A DNA stretch of 64,000 nt from Rikenella sp031551865 (GTDB lineage: Bacteria; Bacteroidota; Bacteroidia; Bacteroidales; Rikenellaceae): contig JAVBMY010000001.1 in the NCBI GenBank assembly GCA_031551865.1, positions 1 through 64,000 on the forward strand, given 5' to 3'. The position numbers and the translations under genes were made by a program. The notes under the pieces were generated by a model. It ran no database searches and was not told the DNA's origin. It saw nothing but the letters and a program-made list of their open reading frames with translations. Below are positions 1-9,007 of this stretch, piece after piece; position 1 is the stretch's first letter; each line of letters begins with the position of its first letter.

Positions 1-141
<141 letters not shown>

Positions 142-719
142 AAAATAACTTTTTGGAGTTCTTTTCCTGACCTGAACTTCTAGTTTGCCCCGCTAGCCTC
201 GCGGCTCACGGAGCAGGAATTGACAAATTGTACTTGCATTACAAATTATCATTAACTTTTCACAGTAATTCAAAGAACGCGGATCCCGAAGGATCGTTTA
301 TCAGAAAACCGCCCTTGCGAACGGTTAGATGACTTGTTCAGTCGAACCTCATTTCTCAAGCCTTTCAGCTCCCAAAATTCTGGCCCTTTCAAAGAAAACG
401 CGGCTTGCACCGCACCTTTTATCCCTGCCTTCAGATCTAAATCTGAGCGGAAGGGAATGCAAAGGTAAGCACTTTTTTTTTACTTGCAATACCTGCCGCA
501 AATTTTTTCGCAAAAATATTACACCTATCGCCTGCGACGGTTTGTTTCTCGTCATTGTGAGGGCCGCAGGCCCGCAGCCATCCTCCTGTCTTTCTGCCCG
601 TCATTGCAAGGAACTTTGCGACGAAGCAATCCTCCCTTTCGGATTCAGGATTGCCGCGTCGCGTTCCACGCTCCTCGCAATGACGGGAGGGTTCCGCCCA
701 CTGACAATGACGAGGTGAT
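142..719. other. rRNA upstream region, no gene
   Basis: This gap between the 16S 5' end and the stop of proS must hold the rRNA operon promoter on the minus strand. An AT-rich stretch at about 215-275 contains TTTG-type boxes on the minus strand, but none fits TAnnTTTG exactly, so I do not place a promoter. The part from 550 to 688 is a dispersed repeat listed separately. Open frames here are short and unconvincing. Confidence 0.6.
550..688. repeat. Dispersed repeat family A, copy 1
   Basis: The sequence opens with GTCATTGTGAGG and closes with CTCCTCGCAATGACGGGA. It contains the internal motif CGAAGCAATCCTCC. Similar elements with GTCATTGC ends and the GAAGCAATCCTCC core recur at 27051-27145, 45518-45612 and 54804-54911. 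The ends are inverted, so the element can fold on itself. This copy appears compound, with a second GTCATTGCAAGG start inside at about 600. Confidence 0.75.
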
Positions 720-2231
720 TTAATATGCCTTGGCGAACAGCACGCGGCGGACGCTGGGCGCGCCGGTCACCATGCACTTGCCGGGCCTGGAAGCCTCGTC
801 GCCGAGGGGGCCGAACACCGAATAGTCGACGGGAATGCAGCGCACGGTGGCCTTGGTGTCGGCCTTGATGCGCTCTTCGGTTTCGGGCGTGCCATCCCAG
901 TGGGCCAGGATGAAGCCGCCCTTTTCTTCCAGCACCTTTTTGAACTCGTCGTAGCTATCGACGGGTGTGGTGGTGGCGGTACGGAAATCGAGCGCCTTCT
1001 TATAGATATTGTCTTGTATCTCGCCGAGCAGCGAAGCAATGTGCGCGGCAATGCCCTCGGCAGGGATGATCTCTTTGGTGAGCGTGTCGCGGCGGGCGAG
1101 CTCGACCGTACCGCCGGCCAGGTCGCGCGGGCCGATGGCCAGCCGCACGGGCACGCCTTTGAGTTCGTATTCGGCGAACTTGAAGCCGGAGCGGACGTTG
1201 TCGCGGTCGTCGATCTTGACGCTGACGCCGAGTTTTTTGAGGTCGGCAGCGATCGTTTCCATGTGGGCGACGATCTGCTTTAATTCTTCTTCTCCTTTAT
1301 ATATAGGCACCATCACCACCTGGATCGGAGCGAGTCTGGGGGGCAATACGAGGCCGTTGTTGTCGGAGTGCGCCATGATGAGGGCGCCCATCAGGCGGGT
1401 CGATACGCCCCACGAAGTGGCCCACACGTATTCGAGTTTGCCGTCTTTGTCAGTGAATTGCACGTCAAACGCTTTGGCGAAATTCTGCCCCAGAAAGTGC
1501 GAGGTGCCGCTTTGCAGGGCTTTGCCGTCTTGCATCAGGGCTTCGATGGTGAGGGTGTCTTCGGCGCCGGCGAAGCGCTCGGTTTCGCTTTTGTGCCCCA
1601 CCACCACGGGCACCGCCATCCATTGTTCGGCGAAATCGGAATAGACGCCGATCATCTTTTGGGCCTCAGCTTCGGCTTCGTCGCGGGTGGCATGGGCGGT
1701 GTGCCCCTCTTGCCACAGGAATTCAGCGGTGCGCAGGAAGAGCCGGGTGCGCATCTCCCAGCGCACGACGTTGGCCCACTGGTTGCACAGGATGGGCAGG
1801 TCGCGGTAGGACTGTATCCAGTTCTTATAAGTGTTCCATATGATGGTCTCGGAAGTGGGGCGCACGATGAGCTCCTCTTCGAGTTTGGCCTCGGGGTCGA
1901 CGACCACGCCGCCGCCGTTGGGGTCGTTCTTGAGGCGGTAGTGGGTCACCACGGCGCACTCCTTGGCGAAGCCTTCGACGTGTTTGGCCTCTTTCGACAG
2001 GAAAGATTTGGGGATGAACAACGGGAAATAAGCGTTGACGTGCCCGGTCTCTTTGAACATGGTGTCGAGGGCGGCCTGCATTTTCTCCCAGATAGCGTAG
2101 CCGTAGGGTTTGATGACCATGCAGCCGCGCACGGCGGAGTTTTCGGCCAGCCCGGCCTTGATGACCAGGTCGTTGTACCATTTGGAATAGTCGTCTTCGC
2201 GGACGGTGAGTTCTTTGAGTTCCTTTGCCAT
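720..2231 (-). CDS. proS: Prolyl-tRNA synthetase (archaeal/eukaryotic-type)
   Basis: Charges tRNA-Pro with proline in the cytoplasm. The 503-residue protein is the short ProS form without the bacterial editing insertion, as is usual in Bacteroidota. Visible class II features are the motif 2 region RWEMRTRLFLRTAEFLWQEG, the conserved HTAHA segment, the motif 3-like WGVSTRLMGALIMAHSDNNG and the C-terminal zinc-binding-type tail ending in a Tyr (FAKAY). The start at MAKELKELT is chosen because Bacteroides orthologues begin there. The frame stays open upstream for 38 more codons through a GC-rich, proline-codon-rich leader, but the promoter position makes the shorter protein more likely. The gene is monocistronic, with its promoter back to back with that of the next gene. 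Confidence 0.95.
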   Translation of the reverse strand: MAKELKELTVREDDYSKWYNDLVIKAGLAENSAVRGCMVIKPYGYAIWEKMQAALDTMFKETGHVNAYFPLFIPKSFLSKEAKHVEGFAKECAVVTHYRLKNDPNGGGVVVDPEAKLEEELIVRPTSETIIWNTYKNWIQSYRDLPILCNQWANVVRWEMRTRLFLRTAEFLWQEGHTAHATRDEAEAEAQKMIGVYSDFAEQWMAVPVVVGHKSETERFAGAEDTLTIEALMQDGKALQSGTSHFLGQNFAKAFDVQFTDKDGKLEYVWATSWGVSTRLMGALIMAHSDNNGLVLPPRLAPIQVVMVPIYKGEEELKQIVAHMETIAADLKKLGVSVKIDDRDNVRSGFKFAEYELKGVPVRLAIGPRDLAGGTVELARRDTLTKEIIPAEGIAAHIASLLGEIQDNIYKKALDFRTATTTPVDSYDEFKKVLEEKGGFILAHWDGTPETEERIKADTKATVRCIPVDYSVFGPLGDEASRPGKCMVTGAPSVRRVLFAKAY

Positions 2232-2369
2232 AATTGTGTTGGGGTTGCGGCCGTTGTTGCCATAATCCCGCCCGGGGAGGGTACGTTGCCGTACCGCATC
2301 CCGGGGGATCCCGGGCGCAGGGCGGGGCGCGGCCCCGGGAGGCAATCTGCATCCGGGGGCACAAATATA
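2232..2369 (-). promoter_or_regulatory. proS promoter and GC-rich leader
   Basis: On the minus strand a -7 box TATATTTG lies at 2362-2369, giving a transcript with a leader of about 120 nt. The leader is very GC-rich and holds strong inverted repeats such as CCCGGGATCCCCCGGG. It is unusually dense in CCN codons in all frames, including the frame of proS itself. This could be a translational or attenuation control of proline charging, but no closed leader peptide is visible. Confidence 0.55.
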
Positions 2370-2392
2370 GGCATTTTATTCAGTTAATTATT

Positions 2393-2400
2393 TAACTTTG
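2393..2400 (+). promoter_or_regulatory. Promoter -7 box (TAACTTTG)
   Basis: A perfect TAnnTTTG box lies 65 bp before the ATG of the next gene. It faces away from the proS promoter, only 23 bp off, so the two transcription starts are back to back and may share regulation. Confidence 0.65.
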
Positions 2401-2465
2401 TGATGTCTGTGCCGTCCAATAAGCAAAGGCCGGACAGCCCAGGCCCCAACCTAATCCACACCACT

Positions 2466-4103
2466 ATGAAACGTCAATTATTAACCATAGCGCTGGCCCT
2501 CGCGGCAAGCACGGGGACGCTCCGCGCCCAGTACGACGACGACCTGTACGGCGCACCCCGCAAGGCGAAAACCACGACTACCAAGTCGACCTACGGAACC
2601 ACCTACGGCACGACGACCACCACGCAGGAACCGGCGGCGGCCACGTCTCAGGATGCGGGATATTATTCGCCAGGCACTTCGTCGTCGTACGGTAATACCG
2701 TGCCGACATACAACAGCGCTCAAAACGACGCCGCCGACGAGGCCGTGAGGAACGGCGAACTGATACTCTCGTACGAGGCCTCGCTCGAACGGCGCCTGAC
2801 CGCTTACCGGAATTACACGAACCTCGGCGACGACTTCTACAACCTGCAGTCGCAATATATCGGGTTCCTGAAGCAAAAATACGACATGGCCTATTATAAC
2901 GTGGTGGCCATCGGCAACGAAACGTGGGTCGAGCCGCGCTACATCAGTTCGATCTTCGACGGCAGCAACGCTGTGGCCGGAATCAAGTACAACGGGCCGA
3001 AAGCCGGCACCACCAAAGTCTACATCACCGTCAACAGCGCCCCCTACTGGAACTGGGGGTGGGGCATCAGCTACAGCTGGGGCGGCGGATATTGGGGGTC
3101 CCCCTACTACCGCGGCTACTGGGGCTACCCGTATTACAATAGCTGGAGCGGCCCGTGGTGGTCGGGCCCCTACTGGGGAGGCTATTACCCGCCGTATTGG
3201 GGGGGATACTATCCGCCCTACTGGGGTGGAGGCTACTACCCGCCCTATTACCCCGGAGGAGGAGGCTACTACCCGCGTCCCTACGGCCCCTATTACGGAC
3301 GGCCCGTGGTGTACGGTAACGGCGGGCGTTACCCCTATAACTACAACTCGGCCCCCTATGGCCGGCCCACACAAGGCGGAGGCTCCGGCGGATCGGGAAG
3401 CGCCCCCGGCGGACGGCCGACCACGACCGGGCACCGCTCGGGCGACGGCATGAACGTACCGCAAGGCGGCAACCCGGGAATCCCCGGACGCCGCGGCGAT
3501 GCCACGACACCCGCAGGAGGAAACACCCCGGGCACCCGCGACGGATCGGCACCGGCCACCGCAGGCGGAGGCGGAGGACGCCGCACCGACACTCCCCCGG
3601 CCACACGCCAGGAAGGCACCCAGCAACCCCAAGGGGGAACCACCACTTATCCCGGAACCGTAAACACCCCCGAACGCCGCGGAACCGCCCCGGCCAACAC
3701 GCAGCAGCCGGTTCCCACCCGGAACCAGCCCGCGCCATCGGGCCGGCGCGAAGGCGCTCCGGTGAGCACACAACAACCCGTGCCCACGCGTACCGGTTCG
3801 CCGGTACCCGCGGCACGCGAAAGCGTCCCGGCAAGGCGCGAAACACCTCCGGCCGGGACTTCCTCGCCGGGATCCTATTCGCCCCCCACACGGAGCCAGC
3901 CTGCACAATCTCCCGCGCCCGCAAGGCGCGAAAGCAGCCCCTCGACAACCACCTACAGTACGCCGACCCGCAGTTCCTCGCCATCACCGAGCAGCAGCGG
4001 AGGCTACAGCCCGGGCAGCAGCTCCGGCGGAGGAAGTTACGGCGGAGGCGGACGCAGCTCCGGAGGCGGTGTCTCGGGCGGAGGCGGAGGCGGACGCAGA
4101 TAA
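2466..4103 (+). CDS. Secreted Tyr/Gly/Pro/Trp-rich low-complexity protein
   Basis: Function not recognised. The 545-residue protein starts with a clear signal peptide (MKRQLLTIALALAAS...LRAQ), which decides the start over an in-frame ATG 66 bp upstream. After a Thr-rich linker comes a plausibly folded segment at about residues 80-200. Next is an aromatic repeat zone, at about 200-300, built from units such as YWGGYYPPYWGGGYYPPY. The last ~240 residues are disordered, rich in Pro, Gly, Thr, Gln and Arg, with imperfect repeats around TQQPVPTR and ARRE, ending in a poly-Gly/Ser stretch and RR. Such composition is typical of surface, matrix or adhesive proteins. It lies directly before a FadL-like porin and may be co-transcribed. 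Its own TAnnTTTG promoter is at 2393. Confidence 0.85.
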   Translation: MKRQLLTIALALAASTGTLRAQYDDDLYGAPRKAKTTTTKSTYGTTYGTTTTTQEPAAATSQDAGYYSPGTSSSYGNTVPTYNSAQNDAADEAVRNGELILSYEASLERRLTAYRNYTNLGDDFYNLQSQYIGFLKQKYDMAYYNVVAIGNETWVEPRYISSIFDGSNAVAGIKYNGPKAGTTKVYITVNSAPYWNWGWGISYSWGGGYWGSPYYRGYWGYPYYNSWSGPWWSGPYWGGYYPPYWGGYYPPYWGGGYYPPYYPGGGGYYPRPYGPYYGRPVVYGNGGRYPYNYNSAPYGRPTQGGGSGGSGSAPGGRPTTTGHRSGDGMNVPQGGNPGIPGRRGDATTPAGGNTPGTRDGSAPATAGGGGGRRTDTPPATRQEGTQQPQGGTTTYPGTVNTPERRGTAPANTQQPVPTRNQPAPSGRREGAPVSTQQPVPTRTGSPVPAARESVPARRETPPAGTSSPGSYSPPTRSQPAQSPAPARRESSPSTTTYSTPTRSSSPSPSSSGGYSPGSSSGGGSYGGGGRSSGGGVSGGGGGGRR

Positions 4104-4212
4104 CCTCTTTTGGAACAGTAAATCCCGCACGTAAAAGGATGCCCTGCCTACATCGCGCAGGGCTCCTTGGCGGGGCAGACATAAACCCCGGCAAAAACAC
4201 AAATCCGAACCG

Positions 4213-5745
4213 ATGATTATGAAAAAAAATATACTTGCCCTCGCGGCAACACTCCTGACCGCAGGAACAGCCGTGGCCCAAGGCCCCTCGGAACTGTTAC
4301 GGTTCTCAAACTACAACTACGGCATCGCCACCGCCCGCACCGCCGGGATGGGCGGCGCCTTCACCTCGCTGGGCGCCGACTTCCTGTCGATGAGCCTCAA
4401 CCCCGCCGGGATCGCCATGTACAAACAGGGCGAAGCCGGAGTGTCGTTCGGCGTGCGCTGGTCGGACAGTAAAAACAACTACATGGGGCAAGGCGGCGAC
4501 GTGTTCACCAAGGACAACCGCACCACCTTCAACATCAGCAGCGCCGGGGTCGCCTATGCGCGCAAAAACTTCGCCTTCGGGATCGGCATGAACCGGCTGG
4601 CCGACTTCAACTCGCGCAGCAATCCGGAAGGCTATGGCGAATATTACTCGATCCATGACATGTTCGCCGACCAGCTCTACGGTATCCCCGCCGGCGACAT
4701 CGGCATGGACTACAGCTACAGCGCCTTCTACCGCTACGGACCGGGCTACTGGGGCGCCATCCTCAGCTACCAGAACTACGGCGTAGACCCCATTGCGGGG
4801 ACTAACCCCCAAGAATACACGCCCGCGAACTACATCATGTCGGGAGCGGTCATGTACCCGTCGCTGTACCGCAAGACCGAAGGAGCGATCAACGAATACA
4901 CCATCTCGGCCGGATATAACGTCCGCGACGTGTTCTACATCGGCGCCACGCTCGGCATCCAGGACATCTACTACAACCAGTTCGACACTTACACCGAATA
5001 CACCGAGAACAACCATGGCATCGGCCTGTACGACAATACGGTCTACCATAAGAACCTGCGCCAGAGCGGTGCCGGGGTCAACCTGAAAGTAGGGATGACC
5101 CTGCGTCCCGTGTCGTGGTTCCGTATCGCGCTGGCCTACCACTCGCCCACCTGGACGTCAATGAGCGAAGAATACGACGCCGATATGACCCTGTGGCATT
5201 TCACCGCTACCGGAAGCGACTATTACTACGCCGAATCGGCTATCTATGCCGACGACTACAGCCTGCGCTCAAGCTCGCGCCTGCTGGCCGGGCTGTCGTT
5301 CACGCTCGGTAAGTTCGGGATGCTCTCGGCCGACTACGAACGCGTGTGGTACAACAACATCCAGTATACATCGGGCAACTTCGGCTACGAAAACGCAGCA
5401 ACGGCCGCCACCTTTAAACCCGTGGACAATTTCCGATTCGGGATCGAACTGCGCCCGGTGGAGAACCTCTACCTGCGCGGCGGCTACGGCTTCAGCTCGG
5501 AGCTCTACCAGAGCCCCTCACTCGACGAATACGGCAAACTGCAACAGTTCTCGGCAGGCATCGGCTACCGCAACCGCCGGTTCAGCGTCGACCTGGCCTA
5601 TGTAAACTACACCCAGAAACTGCAGCCCTACAAACTCTTCGACAACTATTCGGCCGTGTACGACCATACCATCGCCACCGAAGGCACGGTATACACCAAG
5701 CTGAACAACAACAATATCATCGCCACGGTAGCCGTGCGTTTCTAA
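4213..5745 (+). CDS. OmpP1/FadL-family outer-membrane protein
   Basis: A 510-residue beta-barrel of the FadL/OmpP1/TodX group, likely in the outer membrane and passing hydrophobic compounds. Seen: an N-terminal signal peptide (KKNILALAATLLTAGTAVAQ), the group-typical segment TARTAGMGGAFTSLGADFLSMSLNPAG just after it, alternating beta-strand patterns throughout, and a terminal strand ending in ATVAVRF with the C-terminal Phe usual for barrels. The start is either the ATG at 4213 or the ATG at 4219; both give the same signal peptide. It follows the Tyr/Gly-rich secreted protein by 109 bp, with a GC-rich hairpin between them at about 4140-4165. The substrate is unknown. Confidence 0.85.
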   Translation: MIMKKNILALAATLLTAGTAVAQGPSELLRFSNYNYGIATARTAGMGGAFTSLGADFLSMSLNPAGIAMYKQGEAGVSFGVRWSDSKNNYMGQGGDVFTKDNRTTFNISSAGVAYARKNFAFGIGMNRLADFNSRSNPEGYGEYYSIHDMFADQLYGIPAGDIGMDYSYSAFYRYGPGYWGAILSYQNYGVDPIAGTNPQEYTPANYIMSGAVMYPSLYRKTEGAINEYTISAGYNVRDVFYIGATLGIQDIYYNQFDTYTEYTENNHGIGLYDNTVYHKNLRQSGAGVNLKVGMTLRPVSWFRIALAYHSPTWTSMSEEYDADMTLWHFTATGSDYYYAESAIYADDYSLRSSSRLLAGLSFTLGKFGMLSADYERVWYNNIQYTSGNFGYENAATAATFKPVDNFRFGIELRPVENLYLRGGYGFSSELYQSPSLDEYGKLQQFSAGIGYRNRRFSVDLAYVNYTQKLQPYKLFDNYSAVYDHTIATEGTVYTKLNNNNIIATVAVRF

Positions 5746-5873
5746 TGCGGCGCCAAAGACGCCTCTCCAACCGGGTAGTGCCCGAACCGTATGGCCAGGC
5801 ACTCCGGTAACGGAAACAGCAGCCATATAAGGAGCCGTAAGGTTCCTGTGCACAGCCGTACGGGTTCTGACAT

Positions 5874-5959
5874 GTCATCCTGAGGCGGCAGCCGGAGTAT
5901 CCCGCCCGGGGGAGATACCAAAACTCGCAAAAGGTCCTCCGACTGCCGCCCCAGGATGA
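5874..5959. repeat. Dispersed inverted repeat family B, copy 1
   Basis: The arms GTCATCCTGAGGCGGCAGCC (5874 on) and GACTGCCGCCCCAGGATGA (5941-5959) pair over about 23 bp with few mismatches. The outer ends GTCATCCTGA / AGGATGA match copies at 28635, 41805 and 54719. It sits between the porin and aroC. The remaining ~190 bp of this gap show no gene. Confidence 0.75.
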
Positions 5960-6026
5960 AACCTACAGAACAGTCTGTGCATGAAAGCCTTGTCGTAATT
6001 CCAAATCAAAAGATAACACACGTACG

Positions 6027-7022
6027 ATGAATTCCTTCGGACATACCCTCAGGATCAGCATTTTCGGCGAGTCGCACGGCCCCCAGATCGGTATCGTGAT
6101 CGACGGCGTGCCGCCCGGTATCGCTTTGGCCGAAACCGACCTGACGCCCGACATCGACCGCCGCCGCAGCGGAGCCCCCGGCACCACGCCCCGCAAAGAG
6201 AGCGACCGGCCTCGCATCGTCAGCGGCCTGTTCAGCGGGCACACCACCGGAGCCCCCATCGCCATCCTGTTCGAAAACCAGAACACCCGCTCCGAAGACT
6301 ACGCCGCCTTCCGGCAACAGCCGCGTCCCTCGCACGCCGACCTCACCGGAAGCGTCAAATTCGGCGGATACAACGATCCGCGCGGCGGAGGACACTTCTC
6401 AGGACGCATCACCCTGCCTCTGGTGGCCGCCGGAGCCATCGCAAAACTCATTTTGCGCAACCTCGCGCCGCAAGCCCGCATCGAAGCGCACATCACCGCA
6501 CTCGGCGGCGTGGCCGTATCCGGGCCCGAGGAATACACCGCCGTTCTGGCCGACGCCGTCGCCGGGCTGGACTCGGTGGGAGGTATCGTGGAATGCACCG
6601 CCACCGGTCTGCCCGCAGGACTGGGCGAACCCTTCTTCGACTCGGCCGAGTCGCTGCTGGGGCATGCCGCTTTCGCCATTCCAGGCGTGCGCGGTATCGA
6701 GTTCGGCAGCGGGTTCGCCGCAGCAGCCATGCGCGGCAGCCAGCACAACGACCCCATCGCCGGCGCCGACGGACACACCGCCACCAACCATGCGGGAGGT
6801 ATCAACGGCGGGATCACCAACGGGAACCCCCTCGTGTTCCGGATCGCCGTGAAACCTACCGCAAGCATCGGCCGCGAACAGCAAACCTACAATTTCGCGA
6901 GCGGGAAAACCGAATCCCTCGTGGTGCAGGGCCGCCACGACGCTGCCATCGTACTGCGGGTACCCGTGGTCGCCGAAGCGGTCACGGCCCTCGTGTTGGC
7001 CGACCTGCTGATGCGAAAATGA
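6027..7022 (+). CDS. aroC: Chorismate synthase
   Basis: Last step of the shikimate pathway: removes phosphate from EPSP to give chorismate, with reduced FMN as cofactor. Signature segments visible are FGESHGPQIGIVIDGVPPG near the N-terminus, RRRSGAPGTTPRKESD, RPSHADLTGSVKFGGYNDPRGGGHFSGR and the late GRHDAAIVLRVPVVAEAV. The protein has 331 residues, a little short of the ~350-360 usual, but start and C-terminal motifs are complete, so it looks functional. No other shikimate gene is nearby and I see no TAnnTTTG promoter directly upstream. Confidence 0.96.
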   Translation: MNSFGHTLRISIFGESHGPQIGIVIDGVPPGIALAETDLTPDIDRRRSGAPGTTPRKESDRPRIVSGLFSGHTTGAPIAILFENQNTRSEDYAAFRQQPRPSHADLTGSVKFGGYNDPRGGGHFSGRITLPLVAAGAIAKLILRNLAPQARIEAHITALGGVAVSGPEEYTAVLADAVAGLDSVGGIVECTATGLPAGLGEPFFDSAESLLGHAAFAIPGVRGIEFGSGFAAAAMRGSQHNDPIAGADGHTATNHAGGINGGITNGNPLVFRIAVKPTASIGREQQTYNFASGKTESLVVQGRHDAAIVLRVPVVAEAVTALVLADLLMRK

Positions 7023-7051
7023 GGGGATTGTGAAATATAAGCGGAATTCAT

Positions 7052-7059
7052 TACCTTTG
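7052..7059 (+). promoter_or_regulatory. Promoter -7 box (TACCTTTG)
   Basis: Perfect TAnnTTTG with an upstream TTG about 21 bp away. It implies a transcript start near 7065, only about 16 nt before the next start codon. This position rules out longer N-termini for that gene. Confidence 0.7.
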
Positions 7060-7081
7060 CACGACAAATTCGCCAGGAATT

Positions 7082-7642
7082 TTGAACCCGGAAGAGGCAT
7101 ATATTATTGATTTCAAAGGGCTTACCATAGGCGTAGGCGTTGCCGAAATGCTATTGGGGGACGACTTTTTCGCCCTCTGGCCCGAATCCGGGATCGAACA
7201 CGGCACCGTCCGCGTAAAAGCCGAGGTCCGCAAACGGACGGCCACACAGGCCACCGTAGCGCTGGAAATCGAGGCCACCGTGACGCTCACCTGTGACCGT
7301 TGCCTCGAACCGTTCGACGCCGAAGTCAGCTTCCGCGGAGAACCCGCCGCCCTGATGACCGAAACACCCCCCGAAGACGAAGACGGCGAAACGCTCTGGA
7401 TCGACCCCGCCACCGGGAAACTCGACCTCGGACAATATATTTACGAAAGCGTGATGCTCAGCCTGCCTATCCGGCGCGTACACCCGCACATCGAAGATTG
7501 CGACCCCGAGATGCTCAAACGCTTCAGTATCGTCAGCGAACAGGAGTTCGACGCCATCGAAGCCGGGGCCGGAGCCACCACCATCGGCGACCGCCTGGCC
7601 TCCGCCGAATCCGCTGAAGAGGAGACAGGAGAGGAAAGATAA
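7082..7642 (+). CDS. DUF177 (YceD-like) protein with TTG start
   Basis: A 186-residue member of the DUF177 family, which in many bacteria sits directly before rpmF and has been linked to 23S rRNA or large-subunit metabolism. The family core is visible in VTLTCDRCLEPFDAEV, with its CxRC pair, and in the acidic linker and GKLDLGQYIYESVMLSLPIRRVH segment. No ATG is available: the start is the TTG at 7082, preceded by AGGA at 5 nt spacing and by a promoter box only 22 bp upstream. It begins the conserved DUF177-rpmF-plsX-fabH order. Confidence 0.88.
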   Translation: MNPEEAYIIDFKGLTIGVGVAEMLLGDDFFALWPESGIEHGTVRVKAEVRKRTATQATVALEIEATVTLTCDRCLEPFDAEVSFRGEPAALMTETPPEDEDGETLWIDPATGKLDLGQYIYESVMLSLPIRRVHPHIEDCDPEMLKRFSIVSEQEFDAIEAGAGATTIGDRLASAESAEEETGEER

Positions 7643-7716
7643 TTACCGGAACGGCGGACCCACCGCAGCCCCCCCCCGATATACAGCAAGAAAAACAAAG
7701 AAAATAACGATAGACC

Positions 7717-7899
7717 ATGGCACATCCTAAACATCGAATTTCATCGACCCGCCGCGACAAACGCCGCACCCACTACAAAGCCGAAGCCCCCACGCTGGCC
7801 ACCTGCTCGAACTGCGGCGCCACGGTGCTCTACCACCGCGTATGCCCCGAATGCGGTTTCTACCGCGGCAAACAAGCCATCGAAGTAAAGGCCCAGTAG
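7717..7899 (+). CDS. rpmF: 50S ribosomal protein L32
   Basis: A 60-residue basic protein of the large ribosomal subunit. It has the typical start MAHPKHRISSTRRDKRR and two CxxC pairs (C30/C33 and C43/C46) that can bind zinc. It follows DUF177 by 74 bp and precedes the fatty acid genes, the order found in most bacteria. It is probably transcribed from the promoter at 7052. Confidence 0.98.
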   Translation: MAHPKHRISSTRRDKRRTHYKAEAPTLATCSNCGATVLYHRVCPECGFYRGKQAIEVKAQ

Positions 7900-7982
7900 T
7901 CACTCCGCTAACAGGCTCCACCTGCGCTTACGGCCCGAAACCGAACAAGCCGATGAACGCACCACAGAGAAAATAAACGAAC

Positions 7983-8024
7983 GGAAAATCCCCCTGCCGG
8001 CCACGGAGAAGGGGGAATTTTCGC
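7983..8024 (+). terminator. Hairpin between rpmF and plsX
   Basis: GAAAATCCCCCT and AGGGGGAATTTTC form a stem of about 12 bp around a GC-rich loop. No T-run follows (GCATAAAAAC), so it may act as a partial terminator or a processing site that sets ribosomal against lipid-gene expression. Confidence 0.45.
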
Positions 8025-8041
8025 ATAAAAACAAACGCGAT

Positions 8042-9007
8042 ATGAGAATAGCGATCGATGCTATGGGAGGAGATTATGCGCCCGGCGTTGTCGTCGAAGG
8101 CGCACTGGCCGCCCTCGCAGAATTCGCAAACGGTAATACCCTCGTGCTCTACGGAAACCCCGAAAGCATCAAGGCACACCCGCAGGCCGCCGAATTGCTC
8201 GCCTCGCCCCGCGTGGAACTGGTCGCCACCACCGAAACCATCGAAATGGGCGACCATCCGGCAAAAGCATTCGCCGCCAAAACCGATTCGAGCATCACCG
8301 TCGCCTTCGGCCACCTGAAGGCCGGAAAAATCGACGCGCTGGCCAGCGCCGGGAACACCGGGGCCATGATGGTCGGATGCATGATGGCCGTCGGGCAGAT
8401 CGAAGGAGTGATCCGTCCCGCCATCGCCACCGCATTCACCGCCGCCACCGGCAAACCCGTGCTCCTGCTCGACGCAGGCCTCAACGCCGACTGCAAACCC
8501 GAAGTGCTCGTGCAATACGGCACCCTGGGCAGCATCTACGCCCAAAATGCTTGCGGCGTCAGCAATCCGCGCGTGGCCCTGCTCAACATCGGCGAAGAAC
8601 CCGAGAAAGGCAATCTGGTAGCCAAAGCCACCCACCCCCTGATGGCCGAAGCCGGAGCCCGCGGCGAATACAACTTCGTCGGCAACATCGAAGGCAAAAG
8701 CCTGCTATCGGGCACCGTGGCCGACGTGGTGGTCTGCGACGGGTTCATGGGCAACACCCTGCTCAAAACCCTCGAAGGTTTCTTCGACGTAGTGGTCGCG
8801 AAAAACTCGGGAGGTAACCCGGTCATCGACAGCCTGAACTACGAAAACGTGGGGGGAACCCCCGTGCTCGGCATCAACTCGACGGTCATCATCGGGCACG
8901 GACGCTCGTCGGCCAAAGCGGTCAAGAACATGATCCTCGCCGCCGAACGTACCGCCACGGCCGACCTGACCCCAAAATTCCGCAAAGCATTTTCACACAA
9001 TGGATAA
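8042..9007 (+). CDS. plsX: Phosphate acyltransferase PlsX
   Basis: Converts acyl-ACP and phosphate to acyl-phosphate for the first acylation of glycerol-3-phosphate in phospholipid synthesis. The 321-residue protein opens with the family signature MRIAIDAMGGDYAPGVVVEGAL and holds SAGNTGAMMVG, VLLLDAGLNADCKPEVL, GEEPEKGN and the C-terminal VGGTPVLGINSTVIIGHG segment. Its last 8 nt overlap fabH (ATGGATAA), so the two are translationally coupled. Confidence 0.97.
   Translation: MRIAIDAMGGDYAPGVVVEGALAALAEFANGNTLVLYGNPESIKAHPQAAELLASPRVELVATTETIEMGDHPAKAFAAKTDSSITVAFGHLKAGKIDALASAGNTGAMMVGCMMAVGQIEGVIRPAIATAFTAATGKPVLLLDAGLNADCKPEVLVQYGTLGSIYAQNACGVSNPRVALLNIGEEPEKGNLVAKATHPLMAEAGARGEYNFVGNIEGKSLLSGTVADVVVCDGFMGNTLLKTLEGFFDVVVAKNSGGNPVIDSLNYENVGGTPVLGINSTVIIGHGRSSAKAVKNMILAAERTATADLTPKFRKAFSHNG

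Noticed and set aside
1368..2387. Long open frames opposite or out of phase with real genes (also 2481-3908 minus, 14364-15437 plus, 17916-18968 plus, 21146-22390 plus, 48558-49667 plus)
   Set aside because: They lie inside convincingly identified genes, have biased composition typical of GC-rich shadow frames and no recognisable domain.
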